A stretch of DNA of 64,000 nt from Phocoena phocoena (GCF_963924675.1 NC_089238.1:44410879-44474878), one strand, 5' to 3'. Positions 1 to 11,881 are shown, numbered from the stretch's first letter. Notes: a model not told the origin generated them from the letters alone. Translations and numbers: made by a program.

Positions 1-468
1 TTTTTCTTTCTCTAATTTATTTCACTAAGCAGAATATTCTCTAGGTCTATTCACATTACTACAAATGGCAGAATTTCATTCTTTTTTATGGCCGAGTAAT
101 ATTCCATTGTGTATATATACCACGTCTTCTATATCCATTCTTCTATTGCTGGATGCTTGAGTTGCTTCCATATCTTTACTACTGTAAATACTGCTTCTGT
201 GAACATTGGGTGCATACATCTTTTTGAATCAGTGTTTTCATATTTTCTGGATATATACCCAGGAGTAGAATTGCTAGGTCATATGGTAGTTCTACTTTTA
301 GTTTTTTGTGGAACCTCAATACTGTTTTCCATAGTGGCTGCACTGATTCACACTCTCACCTAAATGCACAAGGGTTCCCTTTTCTCCACATCCTCACTAA
401 TGTTTATTTGTAGACTTTTTGATGATAGCCATTCTGATATATGCAAGGTGATACTTCATTGTGGTTTT

Positions 469-528
469 GATTTGCATTTCTCTAATAATTAGTGATGTGA
501 TTTACATTTCTCTAATAATTAGTGATGT
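469..528. repeat. 30-bp tandem duplication inside L1 ORF2 remnant
   Basis: Positions 469-498 and 499-528 are the same 30-bp unit (starting gattt, ending agtgatgt) with one difference (gatttg versus gattta). Other L1 copies in the window carry the unit once, for example near 34655-34680 and 50580-50610. The extra unit is therefore a local duplication in this copy. Confidence 0.9.
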
Positions 529-1506
529 TGAGCATCTTTTCATGTGCCTGTTGGCCATCTGTATGTCTTCTCTGGAGAAATGTCTCTTTAGATCTTCTTC
601 ATATTTTTTGATTGGGTTATTCCTCTTTTTTTTTGTTATTGAGTTGTATGAGCTGTTTGTATATTTTGGAAATTAAGCCCTTGTCAGCTGCATCATTTGA
701 AAATATTTTCTCCCAGTCCGTAGGTTGTCTTTTCATTTTGTCTCTGGTTTCCTTTGCTGTGCAACAGCTTTTAAGTTTAATTAGGTCCCATTTGTTTATT
801 TTTCCTTTGCTTTTACAGACAGATCCCAAAAAGTATTGCTACGATTTATGTCGTTTATGTCAAGGAATATTCTGCCTTTGTTCTCTTCTAGGAGTTTCAT
901 GGTTACAGGTCTTACATTAAGGCCTTTAATCCATTTGACTTTTCTTTTACAGGGTGTGAGGAAATGTTCTAATTGCATTGTTTTACGTATAGCTTTCCAG
1001 TTTTCCCAGCACCACTTATTGAAGAGACAATCTTTTCTCCATTTTCATAGTCTTGCCTGTTAATTGACCATAGGTGTGTGGGCTTATTTATGGGCCTTCT
1101 ATTCTGTTCCGTTGACCTTTGTGTCTGTTTTTGTGCCAGTACTTTGCTGTTTTTGATTACTGTAGCTTTGTAGAGTAGTTTGAAGACAGGGAGCATGATA
1201 CCTCCAGCTCTGTTCTTTTATTTCATGATTGCTTTGGCAATTCAGGGTCTTTTGCTTGGTTCCACATGAATTTTGGTGTTATTTTTTCTAGTTCTGTGAA
1301 ATATGTCATGGGTGTTTTGATAAGGATTGCATTAAGTCTGTTGCTTTGGTTAGTATGGCTATTTTAACAATATCAATTCTTCCAATCCAAGAGCATGGAA
1401 TATCTTGCCATTTCTTTTTCCATTTCATTTTCAATTTCCTTCATCAGTGTTCTATAGTTTTCAGCATAAAGGTCTTTCACCTCCTTAATTAAGTTTCTTC
1501 CTAGAT

Positions 1507-1855
1507 GGGACTTCCCTGGTGGCACAGTGGTTAAGAATCCACTTGCCAATGCAGGGTACATGGGTTTCAGCCCTGGTCTGGGAAGATCCCACATGCCGCA
1601 GAACAACTAAGCCCGTGTGTCACAACTACTGAGCCTGTGCTCTACAGAGCCCGAGAGCCACAACTACTGAGCCTGTGTGCCACAGCTACTGAAACCTGCA
1701 TGCCTATAGCCCATGTTCCACAATAAGAGAAGCCACCACAATGAGAAGCCTGCGCACCGCAACAAAGAGTAGCCCCTGCGAATCACAACTAGAGAACGCC
1801 CATGCACAGCAATGAAGACCCAATGCAGCCAAAAATAAATTAATTAAAAAAAAAA
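1507..1855 (+). mobile_element. CHR-1-like tRNA-derived SINE
   Basis: This is a tRNA-Glu-derived SINE of the long CHR type. It begins gggacttccctggtggcaca, has tRNA-like A and B box regions, repeats short units around acaactactgagcc, and ends in an A-rich tail after aaaaataaattaatt. It sits in the old L1 in the opposite orientation. Imperfect target-site duplications (tt[c/a]ttcctag) lie at 1496-1504 and 1857-1865. Divergence from the other SINE copies suggests it is one of the older insertions. Confidence 0.9.
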
Positions 1856-2159
1856 TTATTCCTAGGCATTTTATTCTTTTTGACATGATTTTAAATGGGA
1901 CCTTTTTTAAACTTTCTCTTTCTGATAGTTCATTATTCGTATATAGAAAAGCAACATATTTTTGTAATTTAATCTTATGTCCTGCAACTTTGCTGAATTC
2001 ATTTATTAGTTCTAATAGTTTTGGGGTGGAGACTTTAGGGTTTTCTATATAAAGTATCATGTTATCTGCAAATAGTGAGAGTTTTATTTTTTCCCCTCAG
2101 TTTAGATGTCTTTCATTTCTTTTTCTTGTCGGATTGCTCATAAAAATCAGATCAGAAAT

Positions 2160-4890
2160 ACATGAAAAAGAAATGAAGGACACAATAGCAAAGATCAATA
2201 AAACTAAAAGCTGGTTCTTTGAGAAGGTAAACAAAATTGATAAACCATTAGCCAGACTCAAGAATAAAAAAAGGGAGAACACTCAAATCAACAGGATTAG
2301 AAATGAAAACGGAGAAGTAACAACTGACACTGCAGAAATACAAAAGATCATGGGAGATTACTACAAGCAACTATATGCCAATAAAATGGAAAACCTGGAA
2401 GAAAATGGACAAATTCTTAGAAAAGCACAACCTTCCAAGACTGAACTAGGAAGAAACAGAAAATATGAACAGACCAATCACAAGCACTGAAAATGAAACT
2501 GTGATTAAAAATCTTCCAACAAACAAAAGCCCAGGACCAGATGGCTTCACAGGCGAATTCTATCAAACATTTAAAGAAGAGCTAACACCTATCCTTCTCA
2601 AACTCTTCAAAATATAGCAGAGGGAGGAACACTCCCAAACTCATTCTACGAGGCCACCATCACCCTGATACCAAAACCAGACAAAGATGTGACAAAAAAA
2701 GAAAACTACAGGCCAATATCTCTGATGAACATAGATGCAAAAATCCTCAACAAAATACTAGCAAACAGAATCCAACAACACATTAAAAGTATCATACACC
2801 ATGATCAAGTGGGGTTTCTCCCATGAATGCAAGTATTCCTTAGTATATGCAAATCAATCAATGTGATACACCATATTAACAAATTGAAGGATAAAAACCA
2901 TATGATCATCTCAATAGATGCAGAAAAAGCTTTCGGCAAAATTCAACACCCACTTATGATAAAAACCCTCCAGAAAAGGCACAGAGGGAACTAACCTCAA
3001 CATAATAAAGGCCATACATGACAAACCCACAGCCAACATCATTCTCAATGGTGAAAAACTGAAACCATTTCCACTAAGATCAGGAACAAGACAGGGTTGC
3101 CCACTCTCACCACTCTTATTCAACATAGTTCTGGAAGTTTTGGCCACGGCAATCAGAGAACAAAAAGAAATAAAAGGAATCCAAATTGGAAAAGGAGAAG
3201 TAAAACTGTCAGTGTTTGCAGATGACGTGATACTATACATAGAGAATCCTAAAGATGCTACCAGAAAACTACTAGAGCTAATCAATGAATTGGGTAAAGT
3301 AGCAGGATACAAAATTAATGCACAGAAATCTCTTGCATTCCTATACACTAATGATGAAAAATCTGAAAGAGAAATTAAGGAAACACTCCCATTTACCACT
3401 GCAACGAAAGAATAAAATACCTAGGAATAAACCTACCTAAGGAGACAAACGGCCTGTATTCAGAAAGCTATAAGACATTGATGAAAGAAATTTAAGATGA
3501 TACCAACAGATGGAGAGATATACCATGTTCTTGGATTAGAAGGATCAACATTGTGAAAATGACTATACTACCCAAAGCAATCCACAGATTCAATACAATT
3601 GCCATCAAACTACCAATGGCATTTTTCACAGAACTAGAACCAAAAACTTCCCAATTTGTATGGAAACACAGAAGACCCCGAATAGCCAAGGGAATCTTGA
3701 GTAAGAAAAATGGAACTGGAGGAATCAGGCTCCCTGACTTCAGACTATACTACAAAGCTACTGTAATCAAGACAGTATGGTACTGGCACAAAAACAGAAA
3801 TATAGATCAATGGAACAGGACAGAAAGCCCAAAGATAAACCTGCACACATATGGTCACCTTATTTTTGATAAAGGAGGCAAGAATATACAATGGAGATAA
3901 GACAGCCTCTTCAATAAGTGGTGCTGGGAAAACTGCACAGCTACATGTAAAAGAATGCAATTAGAACACTCCCTAACACCATACACAAAGATAAACTCAA
4001 AATGGATTTAAGACCTAAATGTAAGGCCAGACACTATAAAACTCTTCAAGGAAAACATAGGCAGAACGCTCTATGACATAAATCCCAGCAAGGTCCTTTT
4101 TGACCCACCTCCTAGAGAAATGGAAATAAAAACAAAAATAAACAACAAGATGAAAAGACAACCCTCAGAGTGGGAGAAGATATTTGCCAATGAAGCAACT
4201 GACAGAGGATTAATCTCCAAAATTATACAAGCAGCTCTTGCAGCTCAATATCAAAAAAACAAACAACCCAATCCAAACATGGGCAGAAGACCCAGATAGA
4301 CATTTCCCCAAAGAAGATATACAGATTGCCAACAAACACATGAAAGGATGCTCAACATCACTAATTATTAGAGAAATGCAAATCAAAACTACAATGAGGT
4401 ATCACCTCACACCAGTTAGGATGCCCATCATCAGAAAAACTACAAACAGCAGATGCTGGAGAGGGTGTGGAGAAAAGGGAACCTTCCTGCACTGTTGCTG
4501 GGAATGTAGATTGATACAGTCACTATGGAGAACAGTATGGAGGTTCCTTAGAAAACTAAAAATGGAACTACCATACGACCCAGCAATCCCACTACTGGGC
4601 ATATACCCTGAGAAAACCATAATTCAAAAAAGTCATGTACCACAATGTTCATTGGAGCTCTATTTCCAATAGCCAGGGCATGGAAGCAACCCAAGTGTCC
4701 ATCGACAGATGAATGGATAAAGAAGATGTGGCACATATATACAATGGAATATTACTCAGCCATAAAAAGAAATTAAATTGAGTTTTTTGTAGTGAGGTGG
4801 ATGATGGACCTAGAGTCTGCCATACAGAGTGAAGTTAGTCAGAGGGAGAAAAACAAATACCGTATGCTAACACATATATATGGAATCTAA
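2160..4890 (+). pseudogene. ORF2: L1 ORF2 remnant, reverse transcriptase to C-terminus
   Basis: The segment encodes L1 reverse transcriptase from before the fingers to the C-terminus, across several frames. Visible parts are [14 protein letters not shown] (near 2525), an intact palm [15 protein letters not shown] (near 3217-3260), [14 protein letters not shown] (near 3778), and the cysteine-rich [20 protein letters not shown] (near 4450-4515). The natural stop is the TAA at 4888-4890 after THIYGI. Frameshifts near 2610, 2820, 2980 and 3410, and stops such as the one at 3898, make it non-functional. The endonuclease domain is missing. Confidence 0.9.
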
Positions 4891-5239
4891 AAAAAAAAAA
4901 AAAATGGTTCTGAAGAACCTAGGTGCAGGACAGGAAAAAAGACACAGATGTATAGAATGGGCTTGAGGACACAGGGAGGGGGAAGGGTAAACTGGGGCAA
5001 AGTGAGAGAGTGGCATGGACATATATACACTACCAAATGTAAAATAATTACCTAATGGGAAGCAGCCACATAGCACAGGGAGATGAACTCTGTGCTTTGT
5101 GACCATCTAGAGGGATGGGATAGGGAGGGTGGGAGGGAGACACAAGAGGGAGGGGTTATGGGGATATATGTATACATATAGCTGATTCACTTTTTTATAC
5201 AGCAGAAACTAACACAACATTGTAAAGCAATTATACTCC

Positions 5240-5245
5240 AATAAA
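5240..5245 (+). promoter_or_regulatory. L1 polyadenylation signal AATAAA
   Basis: The AATAAA hexamer in tccaataaagatg lies just before the A-rich tail of the plus-strand L1, the standard place for an L1 poly(A) signal. Confidence 0.75.
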
Positions 5246-5280
5246 GATGTTAAAAAAGAAAACAATTGAGAAAAAAAATA

Positions 5281-7480
5281 AAGTCATTATTGATAGGTGT
5301 ATACTTTGCCATTATATTACTTGTTTTCTAGTTGTTTTTGTAGTTCTCTGTTTATTTCTTCTTCTTTTTGTTTATTCTCTTGTGGTTTGATGATTTTCTT
5401 TAGTAGTATGTTTGTGTTCCTTTCTTTTTGGTTTTTGTGTATTTGTTGTAGGTTTTTGATTTGTGGTTACCATGGGGTTCATATATGCTGACCTATATCT
5501 ACTTGTCTTAAACTGGTAGTTCAAACACATTCTAAAAGATCTATATTTTTTACTACCTCCCCATTTTGTGTTTTCTATGTCATATATTACATCTTCATGC
5601 TATCCCTTAACTATTTATCATAGTTATACTTGCTTTTACTATTTTTTGTCTTTTAATCTTCATACTGGGTTATTTAAGTGGTTGGATCTCAGTGCTTACT
5701 ATATATTTGCCATTCCTAATGGGAATATCCCTTATAGATTCTTACTTCTTTTCCGCTTAGAGAAGACCCTTTAACATTCCTTTTAGTGTAGGTTTAGCAT
5801 TGATGAACTCCTAGTTTTTGCTTCTCAGGGAAGTTGTTTATCTTTTCTTCTTTTCTAAATGATAATCTTGCTGGGTAGCGAATCCTAGGTGGCAGGTTTT
5901 TCCCTTTCAGCACTTTGAATATATCTTGCCACTCCTTTCTGTCCTGAAAAGTTTCTGCAGAGAAATCAGCTGATAGACTTATGGGGATTCCTTTGTTTAT
6001 GACTCTTTGTTTTTCTCTTGCTGCCTTTAGAATTCTCTCTTTATCTTTAACTTTGCCATTTTAATTATGATATGCCTTGGTATGGATCTGTTTGAGTTTA
6101 TCTTTTTTTTGGACCTTCTGTGCTTCCATATCTGGATATCTGTTTCTTTCTTCAGTTTTGAGAACATTTCAGCCATAATTTTCTCAAATACATTTTTTGT
6201 TCCACTGCTCTCTCTCTTCTCTTTCTGAGGCCCCTATAATGCAAATGTTGGTGTGCTTAATATTATCCCAGAAATCTCTTAAATTGTTTTCATTTTTTAA
6301 AATTTGTGTTTCTTTTTGCTGTTCTGATTGGGTGGTTTCCATTATTCTATCTTCCAGATCACTTACACATTCTTCTCTATCACTGAGTCTGCTATTCATT
6401 CCTTCTAGTGTGTTGTTTATTTCAGCTATTGAATTCTTCATTTCTGATTAGGTCTTTAATATTTTCTGTTCCTTGTTAAGTGTTCACCATGTACATCAAT
6501 TTTTTTCTCTATTCAGTTAACATTTTTTTTTTACCAATGCTTTCAATTCTTTAACTGGTAAATTGTTTATTCTGTTTCATTATTTATTCAGGTATTTTCT
6601 CTTGCTTTTTCAATTGAAAGTTGTTCCTCTGCCCTTTTATTTTGCCTAACTTTCTCAGCTTCTGTGAATTTAGGGGAAACAGCTATCTATTGTGGTCTTG
6701 AACGGGTGATCTTGTGTGAGAGTATCCCTATACAGACTGTGTGTGCCTAATGCCTATGGTGGGGAAGCTGGATCTGACGTGGATGCAAGTCACATCTTTC
6801 CTCAGGGTGTGCTGACAGCCCTCACCTTGGTCGGGGATGGAGCTAGAGATGGAAGGGCTAGAGCTGAAGCCAGGTGTAAGACAGGACTTCCCCTCTGCGC
6901 AGTGGCCATCACCGCCCCATCAAGGGTGAGGTCTAATCCCAAATTGCTGAAGCAGAATCCCTACGGGTTGGGCCAAGCTGGCTCTCTTCCCTTGAAGTGT
7001 GTGTTTTTCCCTCTCCCTGCACCAAGACCCTTGCTCCAGAGGAGGGTAGTGCTGAAACAAGGAGGTCCAATGTGGTCTCTCGCCTTGTGTTGGCCACAGA
7101 TAGAAATCTGGTGTGTTGCCTGTGTGGTTATCCATAGCTCCACTCAGACGCAGCCTCAGGTGCAAGTCCACTTTATCCTTCACAGCAGATCACTCTGCCC
7201 CCAGCCTCTGCCATCCCTGCCCTGTGGTGGAATCTCTCTACAGGGCAGGTGGGACCCACATGGCCTCTTGGCGTGTATGGGGGTGTTGTTGAGCTGTGGT
7301 TGAATAGCCACCGTCAGAGATCAAGGCTGTTTCTGAGGTGCTGCTTGAGGAAGGGCCAACAGTGACCTTTTCAACTACACCCTGGCTATTAACACCCAAG
7401 TTATTCTCAGGGGTGTACTTCACATTCAGCCAGTTTTTAGCGTTATTAAGGATGTTGGTGTGCAAACCCATTTTAACCTA
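5281..7480 (-). mobile_element. Old L1 LINE, 5' part (start of ORF2, ORF1, 5' UTR)
   Basis: On the minus strand this block holds the 5' third of an old L1. It contains a 5' UTR with a GC-richer zone (about 6660-7480), an ORF1 remnant (about 5760-6660) and the spacer up to the start of ORF2 (about 5281). The ORF1 part is recognised from the coiled coil and from RDFWDNIKHTNICIIGA. The block starts where the plus-strand L1 tail ends. Together with 1-2137 it probably makes one split L1 that lost roughly 2 kb of ORF2. The 5' boundary near 7480 is approximate. Confidence 0.75.
5760..6660 (-). pseudogene. ORF1: L1 ORF1 remnant
   Basis: ORF1 encodes the L1 RNA-binding chaperone. The clearest piece is the frame at 6184-6441. 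It has a heptad-rich coiled-coil segment (KNSIAEINNTLEGMNSRLSD), then SDLEDRIMETTQSEQQKE, then the start of the RNA-recognition domain (NLRDFWDNIKHTNICIIGAS). This order matches L1 ORF1p. Downstream, the C-terminal region is recognisable only as antisense landmarks such as the one near 5875-5960 (cttgctgggtag, then cagcactttgaatat). Stops and indels break it. Confidence 0.8.
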
Positions 7481-8399
7481 CCAGTTTCTATTTGCATTGT
7501 TATAACATGGTTTGGGTTAAGACTGAAATTAGCATTCAAAATTGCTTTTTTGTGTGCTGAACTGTGAATACTAATGATATGTCCCTTGCCTAAAACTAAG
7601 TGTTATGTATCCTCCCTTTATACATAAATAATTTTTTCCTGATACAGATCTTAAATCCATTTGCACGTCTAAAGTATTTTGAGAATTCCGTTTGGCAGCA
7701 AAACTTAAACCAAGGAATAAATTTACACTGCTTTTTCTTAATATAGTATATCACTTTTAACCTCTTCCTTCAGTGGTTGTGGGATACTGCAGTAAAATGC
7801 TGAGATCACCTCAGTGTATTTCTCAAATACTCATGGCTTTCTGGACATGCACACTGCCTAAGGGTTCAATCAGTAGGTTAATTCTTTCTTCAGGGTTGGC
7901 CTGAGGGTTAAAGTTCCTGATGAGCCAAGTAGATCTTGCATGTAGGACGAAGGTGGGTAGATTAAGTGTATATGAATGCTGGGGGACAAAAACTACTCAC
8001 GTGCAGCTGAAGTCACAACATGATCTTTACTTTGTGTATATTATCTATCTGTTTTCATGTTGTTTTGTTGTTTTTGGCTTATTTTACAGCCCTATTATAG
8101 CCAAGCTCTTTCAACGTCTGACAAATGATTGCTTTGAAAACATCTTGTATTTTCATGCAGTTGTTTTAGTGGAAGTTTTGCATCTTGTTCCTTTTTACCT
8201 TTTAATTTATTCCAAGCCTGTTTCCTATTTTACCTTTTTATAAATAAGATGAACCAAGGAAGGGGAAATCATGATAATATGGAAAAGTTTAGTTTTATTT
8301 GATTAAATCTTTTTTCTGTGACATCTCTAATAGTAATAATGATGATCTCCATATATGCTGATATTTTATTTACTTTATGTATTAGCCGTTTATTAATAT
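7481..8399. other. No gene or assigned repeat
   Basis: AT-rich DNA with no gene and no repeat I can name. A 107-codon open frame on the plus strand (7920-8243) has no recognisable domain and a chance-like composition, so it is not called. Confidence 0.5.
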
Positions 8400-8575
8400 T
8401 TTAATAGACTTTACATTTTACCATGGGGAAGAAAACATAGATCCCCTGAATTTAAGTAACTTACCCAAAGTTACTTAAAGCTAGTAAGTAGCAGAATGAG
8501 AGTTAATAGCTAAGAAATAGATTCAAACTCAGATCTATCTGGCTCCTAAGCCAATGCTTTTTCCTCCATGCCAAT
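8400..8575 (-). mobile_element. MIR SINE (ancient mammalian)
   Basis: The plus strand reads as the antisense MIR core: aagtaacttacccaaagtta, then agctagtaagtagcagaatg, then attcaaactcagatctatct and ctggctcctaagccaatgct. This matches the MIR consensus in reverse order, so the element is on the minus strand. It is strongly diverged, as expected for its age. Confidence 0.85.
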
Positions 8576-8624
8576 ATTTCTCAGTCTGGGAATCCTAAAA
8601 GGTTGGGGTGTCCCAGATGTCATC

Positions 8625-8830
8625 TTTTGACAAGATTTTTATTCTTCCAAGTATTTACTGAGTGCTAATTACGTGTTGGATGTTATTCTAGGCACTTGAT
8701 GTACATTATGGAGGAAAGAAAATGTTGCTCCTCTAAGAGTTTACATTCTTGTGGGAATGGGGGATATAGACAATAAACAAAGACATAATGTATATAATAT
8801 GTTAGAAGGTGGTAAGTGCTATAGAAAAGA
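8625..8830. repeat. Ancient interspersed repeat, family not assigned
   Basis: The segment has the familiar ancient-repeat phrases tatttactgagtgctaatta, ttattctaggcacttgatg, gagtttacattcttgtggga and gacaataaacaaagacat. It is clearly an old dispersed element. I cannot fix the family without a library search. Confidence 0.6.
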
Positions 8831-10405
8831 ATATTCTCTGACAGTTTTATATTGTGCTTTCATTGTATTGATTATAAATATTTAATATAATGATATTGTA
8901 AATAATCTTAATGACCTCCTATAACAAAGTACTGACTTGTGATTTCAGAGCAATTATTTATATTTGTGTTTTCTCTCACATAATGGCTAGTGAATGCAAA
9001 AAAAAAATGTTATGGTACAATCTTAAAATGAAGGAGTCATACTGGTTCAAAGAGGATTGATTCATAACAGCATGAATGTAAAGATGCCATGAACCCTAAA
9101 GAACATTACATTGCAGAAGTTGGTTTTATACTGAATTTGAAATCGCTATTGTATCGCACAGACCGTATCTTTGTATGTACCTCCTTTAAATAATTCTACA
9201 GTGTTTAAAACCCTGTTCTGAATCCCATTAATCAGATTGCTTAGTGCACACTTAAATCACAAGAATATTTAAACATATCTTCAAGTAAAAGATAGCTCTA
9301 CAATGTTAACAATGATACCTTGTTAAAATAGGCACTCAAAGATTGTTTATGGCCAGGTGTTGGTTAAATATAAATCTGATCATAGTATATTGTCAAACAA
9401 AGCCTTTAAATGGTGAAAAAATATTAAGGTTTAACTTACATATATTAAAGTACAGAACACTTTAGTATGCAACTCAGCAAGCATTAAGGCTGTTTTATAC
9501 AGCATAAATTTTTACTTCTGTAAAGAGACAGGGTCCACATTAGTAACATTAAAATTTTAAACTACAGAAACACATTAAATGTAGAACCAGACTGAAGAAA
9601 AATCACCTTATATTAAATCCAATGATAGCAATTTAGTTTTAGTAAAACAAAATAACTTACCATTCAGTTACTTTTATTTATACGTTATTGGGTTTTCATT
9701 GTTTTAATTTGTAAATTTGCTTTAGTTTTATTGTTATAGGAGCTTAAGAAAATGCATGATACCTAATTTATGATTTTATGTTTGTACATACTTAAGTAAT
9801 ATAGCATTGAGATTCTGTGAGATTTCATTTTTAAAGCTCTGTATGTTTCTGACATTTGAGAAACACTGCACTATGCATTGCTGTCTCCTTCTAAATAAAA
9901 ATGTATTTGATAAACAATCATTATATTTGAGCACCTTTAATGCACCACCCATATCTCTTCTTTGATTGCCAAGTTACCATCTAGTAGAATATTGTCTAAT
10001 ATAGAAACTAGGACCTGTATCTATCTAGTTCCCATTTGTAATGCTCTCAGCAAGTAGTGTTCATTCAGGTTGGTGATGAGATTCAAACTATGAACATTTC
10101 AAAAATTCCATTTAGTTGGGAATTTTTTACGCATATTAATTCTTCCTGTATAGGTCCTTATTATAGAAACTTCAATCATTCTATCCATTACTGTGTTTTC
10201 ATGTTAACATTTTTACAATTCTAAATTTTTCAATTTAGGTTTAAGGGACTGGATTGAATTAGAATTAAATTTTTAAACATAAATTATATCCAATAAATAA
10301 TCCATGTTCCCCAGGCCAGTTTGGGGAAAGATTTGGAGAGGTAAACTGGAGCACCTGTTTACATCATGGCAATGAAAACAACTGCATGTTGTTTAAAATG
10401 TCTTT
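8831..10405. other. No gene or assigned repeat
   Basis: AT-rich DNA without long open frames on either strand. No repeat family, RNA gene or regulatory site is recognisable by eye. Confidence 0.5.
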
Positions 10406-10515
10406 GCCACCTACTGTGAATATAATTAAAGCCACTGAATTGTATGTTTTAAATGGGTGAAATGGGTGAATATAATCTGAATTATATCTCAGTGAAGCTG
10501 TTGTTGAAAAGTAGA
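10406..10515 (+). mobile_element. Old L1 3' end fragment
   Basis: The phrase aattaaagccactgaattgt followed by alternating gggtgaa units resembles the 3' end of old mammalian L1 elements (consensus form aatgccactgaactgtacac). The fragment is short and diverged. Confidence 0.55.
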
Positions 10516-10639
10516 GCCATGCAACAGTTGACTTTCATTTACCATCTTTTCCTTTGTGATACCAATTTCATATATAGTATATCTGTATATATTAATTCAT
10601 AGTTCAATGTTATATTTCCATCAGGTAGTCAGATTGATG

Positions 10640-10836
10640 GAAAAATATACTCCTTTAAGTTTACCCAAGTATTTTCTATTTCTTGCTATATATCTACGTT
10701 TCCATCTAAATTTCCTCAGCCTGTAGAATTTCCTTTAGAATTACTTGTAATACAGCTCTGCTGATAATAGGTTCTCTCAATTTCAGTTTTTCTAAAAATG
10801 TATTTGTTTTGCTTTCATTTTTTAAGATAATTTTTT
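10640..10836 (-). mobile_element. Old L1 fragment, left flank of element 1
   Basis: The plus strand reads as antisense of the end of ORF1 in an old L1 (for example acttgtaatacagctctgct and the phrase near 10800-10848). It stops at the 12-bp target-site duplication of element 1 and resumes on the other side at 18164, where the same reading continues (ggatatagaattttaattt). The two parts are one old L1 split by the younger insertion. Confidence 0.7.
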
Positions 10837-10848
10837 TGGATATAGAAT
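10837..10848. repeat. Left target-site duplication of element 1
   Basis: TGGATATAGAAT here is identical to 18164-18175. Joining the flanks at this duplication restores a continuous antisense old-L1 sequence, which supports insertion by target-primed reverse transcription. Confidence 0.85.
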
Positions 10849-11653
10849 ATTTTTTTAACATCTTTACTGGAGTATAATTCCTTTACAACAGTGTGTTAGT
10901 TTCTGCTTTATAACAAAGTGAATCAGCTATACATATACATATATCCCCATATCTCCTCCCTCTTATGTCTCCTTCCCACCATCCCTATCCCACCCCTCTA
11001 GGTGGTCACAAAACACTGAACTTATCTCTCTATGCTGTGCGGCTGCTTCACACTAGCTATCTATTTTACATTTGGTAGTGTATATAAGTCCATGCCACTC
11101 TCTCACTTCGTCCCAGCTTACCTTCCTGCCACCCGTGTCCTCAAGCCCATTCTCTACATCTGCATCTTTATTCCTGTCCTGCCCCTAGGTTCATCATAAC
11201 CTTCTTTTCTTTTTTAGATTACATATATATGTGTTACCATGTGGTATTTGTTTTTCTCTTTCTAACTTACTTCACTCTGCATGACAGACTCTAGGTCCAT
11301 CCACCTCACTACAAATAACTCAATTTTGTTTCTTTTTATGGCTGAGTAATATTCCATTGTATATATGTGGCACATCTTCTTTATCCATTCATCTGTCGAT
11401 GGACACTTCAGTTGCTTCCATGTCCTGGCTATTGTAAATAGTGCTGTGATGAACATTGTGGTACATGACTCCTTTTGCATTATGGTTTTCTCAGGGTATG
11501 TGCCCAGTAGTGGGATTGCTGGGTCATATGGTAGTCCTATTTTTAGTTTTCTAAGGAACCTCCATACTGTTCTCCATAGTGGCTGTATCAATTTACATTC
11601 CCACCAACAGTGTAGGAAGGTTCCCTTTTCTCCACACCCTTTCCAGCATTTAC

Positions 11654-11670
11654 TGTTTGTAGATTTTTTG
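11654..11670. repeat. Target-site duplication of SINE in element 1 (left)
   Basis: Seventeen bases (tgtttgtagattttttg) match 11882-11898 with one mismatch. The pair brackets the minus-strand SINE at 11671-11881. Confidence 0.85.
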
Positions 11671-11881
11671 TTTTTTGGGGGTTTTTTTTGCAGTACACGG
11701 GGCTCCCACAGCTTCGGCCTCTCCCGCTGTGGAGCACAAGCTCCGGACTTGCAGGCTCAGCGGCCATGGCTCACGGGCCCAACCACTCCACGGCATGTGG
11801 GATCCCACCAGACCAGGGCACGAACCCATGTCCCCTGCACTGGCAGGCAGACCCTCAACCACTGCGCCACCAGGGAAGCCC
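11671..11881 (-). mobile_element. CHR-2-like SINE in L1 ORF2
   Basis: Read on the minus strand it runs from gggcttccctggtggcgcag, through ggtctggtgggatcccacat and gagccatggccgctgagcct, to a tail represented by the T/G-rich run at 11671-11689. It is the short CHR-2 form. The 17-bp target-site duplication (11654-11670 and 11882-11898) is well preserved, so the insertion is younger than the L1 that carries it. Confidence 0.92.

Larger units (their letters stand above)
1..2137 (-). mobile_element. Old L1 LINE, 3' half (ORF2 part), continues off the left edge
   Basis: Read on the minus strand this is the carboxyl half of an L1 ORF2, running from just upstream of the reverse-transcriptase palm motif (near 2070) to the C-terminus at the window edge. 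The plus strand shows the usual antisense L1 landmarks: the stretch around 88-105 (ggccgagtaatattccatt), the one around 320-345 and the one around 1000-1030. It is more diverged than the L1 copies at 10849, 33433 and 49637. A SINE interrupts it at 1507-1855, and a plus-strand L1 begins where it stops near 2138. Its missing 5' part is probably the block at 5281-7480. Confidence 0.9.
1..2137 (-). pseudogene. ORF2: L1 ORF2 remnant, C-terminal half
   Basis: ORF2 encodes the L1 endonuclease and reverse transcriptase. Only the palm region onward is present. The palm motif reads FADN rather than FADD (GCAGATAAC on the minus strand, near 2063-2072), so one catalytic aspartate is lost. LYIENPK follows it. 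The frame is then broken by several stops and frameshifts and by a SINE. The coding sequence also carries a 30-bp tandem duplication at 469-528. The endonuclease and N-terminal reverse-transcriptase parts are absent here. It is a non-functional fossil. Confidence 0.85.
2138..5262 (+). mobile_element. L1 LINE, 5'-truncated, plus strand
   Basis: This is a 5'-truncated L1 that starts just before the ORF2 segment encoding [20 protein letters not shown] and runs to the 3' end. The 3' UTR (4891-5262) has the G-rich tract near 5110-5155. The 3' end reads actccaataaagatg and is followed by a broken A-rich tail to about 5280. It is the same lineage as the large minus-strand L1s at 10849, 33433 and 49637. 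It separates two pieces of an old minus-strand L1, and I find no clean target-site duplication at the edges. Confidence 0.9.

Noticed and set aside
1..5262. Twin-priming (5' inversion) to explain the back-to-back L1 pieces
   Set aside because: The minus-strand and plus-strand pieces overlap widely in ORF2 and differ in age, so they cannot be two halves of one inverted insertion.
6716..7303. 195-codon plus-strand open frame
   Set aside because: It lies antisense in the GC-richer 5' UTR of an old L1, has no recognisable domain and is explained by local composition. No counterpart was seen in the other L1s.
7920..8243. 107-codon plus-strand frame
   Set aside because: Hydrophobic but with no clear domain, start context or conserved neighbour; likely chance in T-rich DNA.
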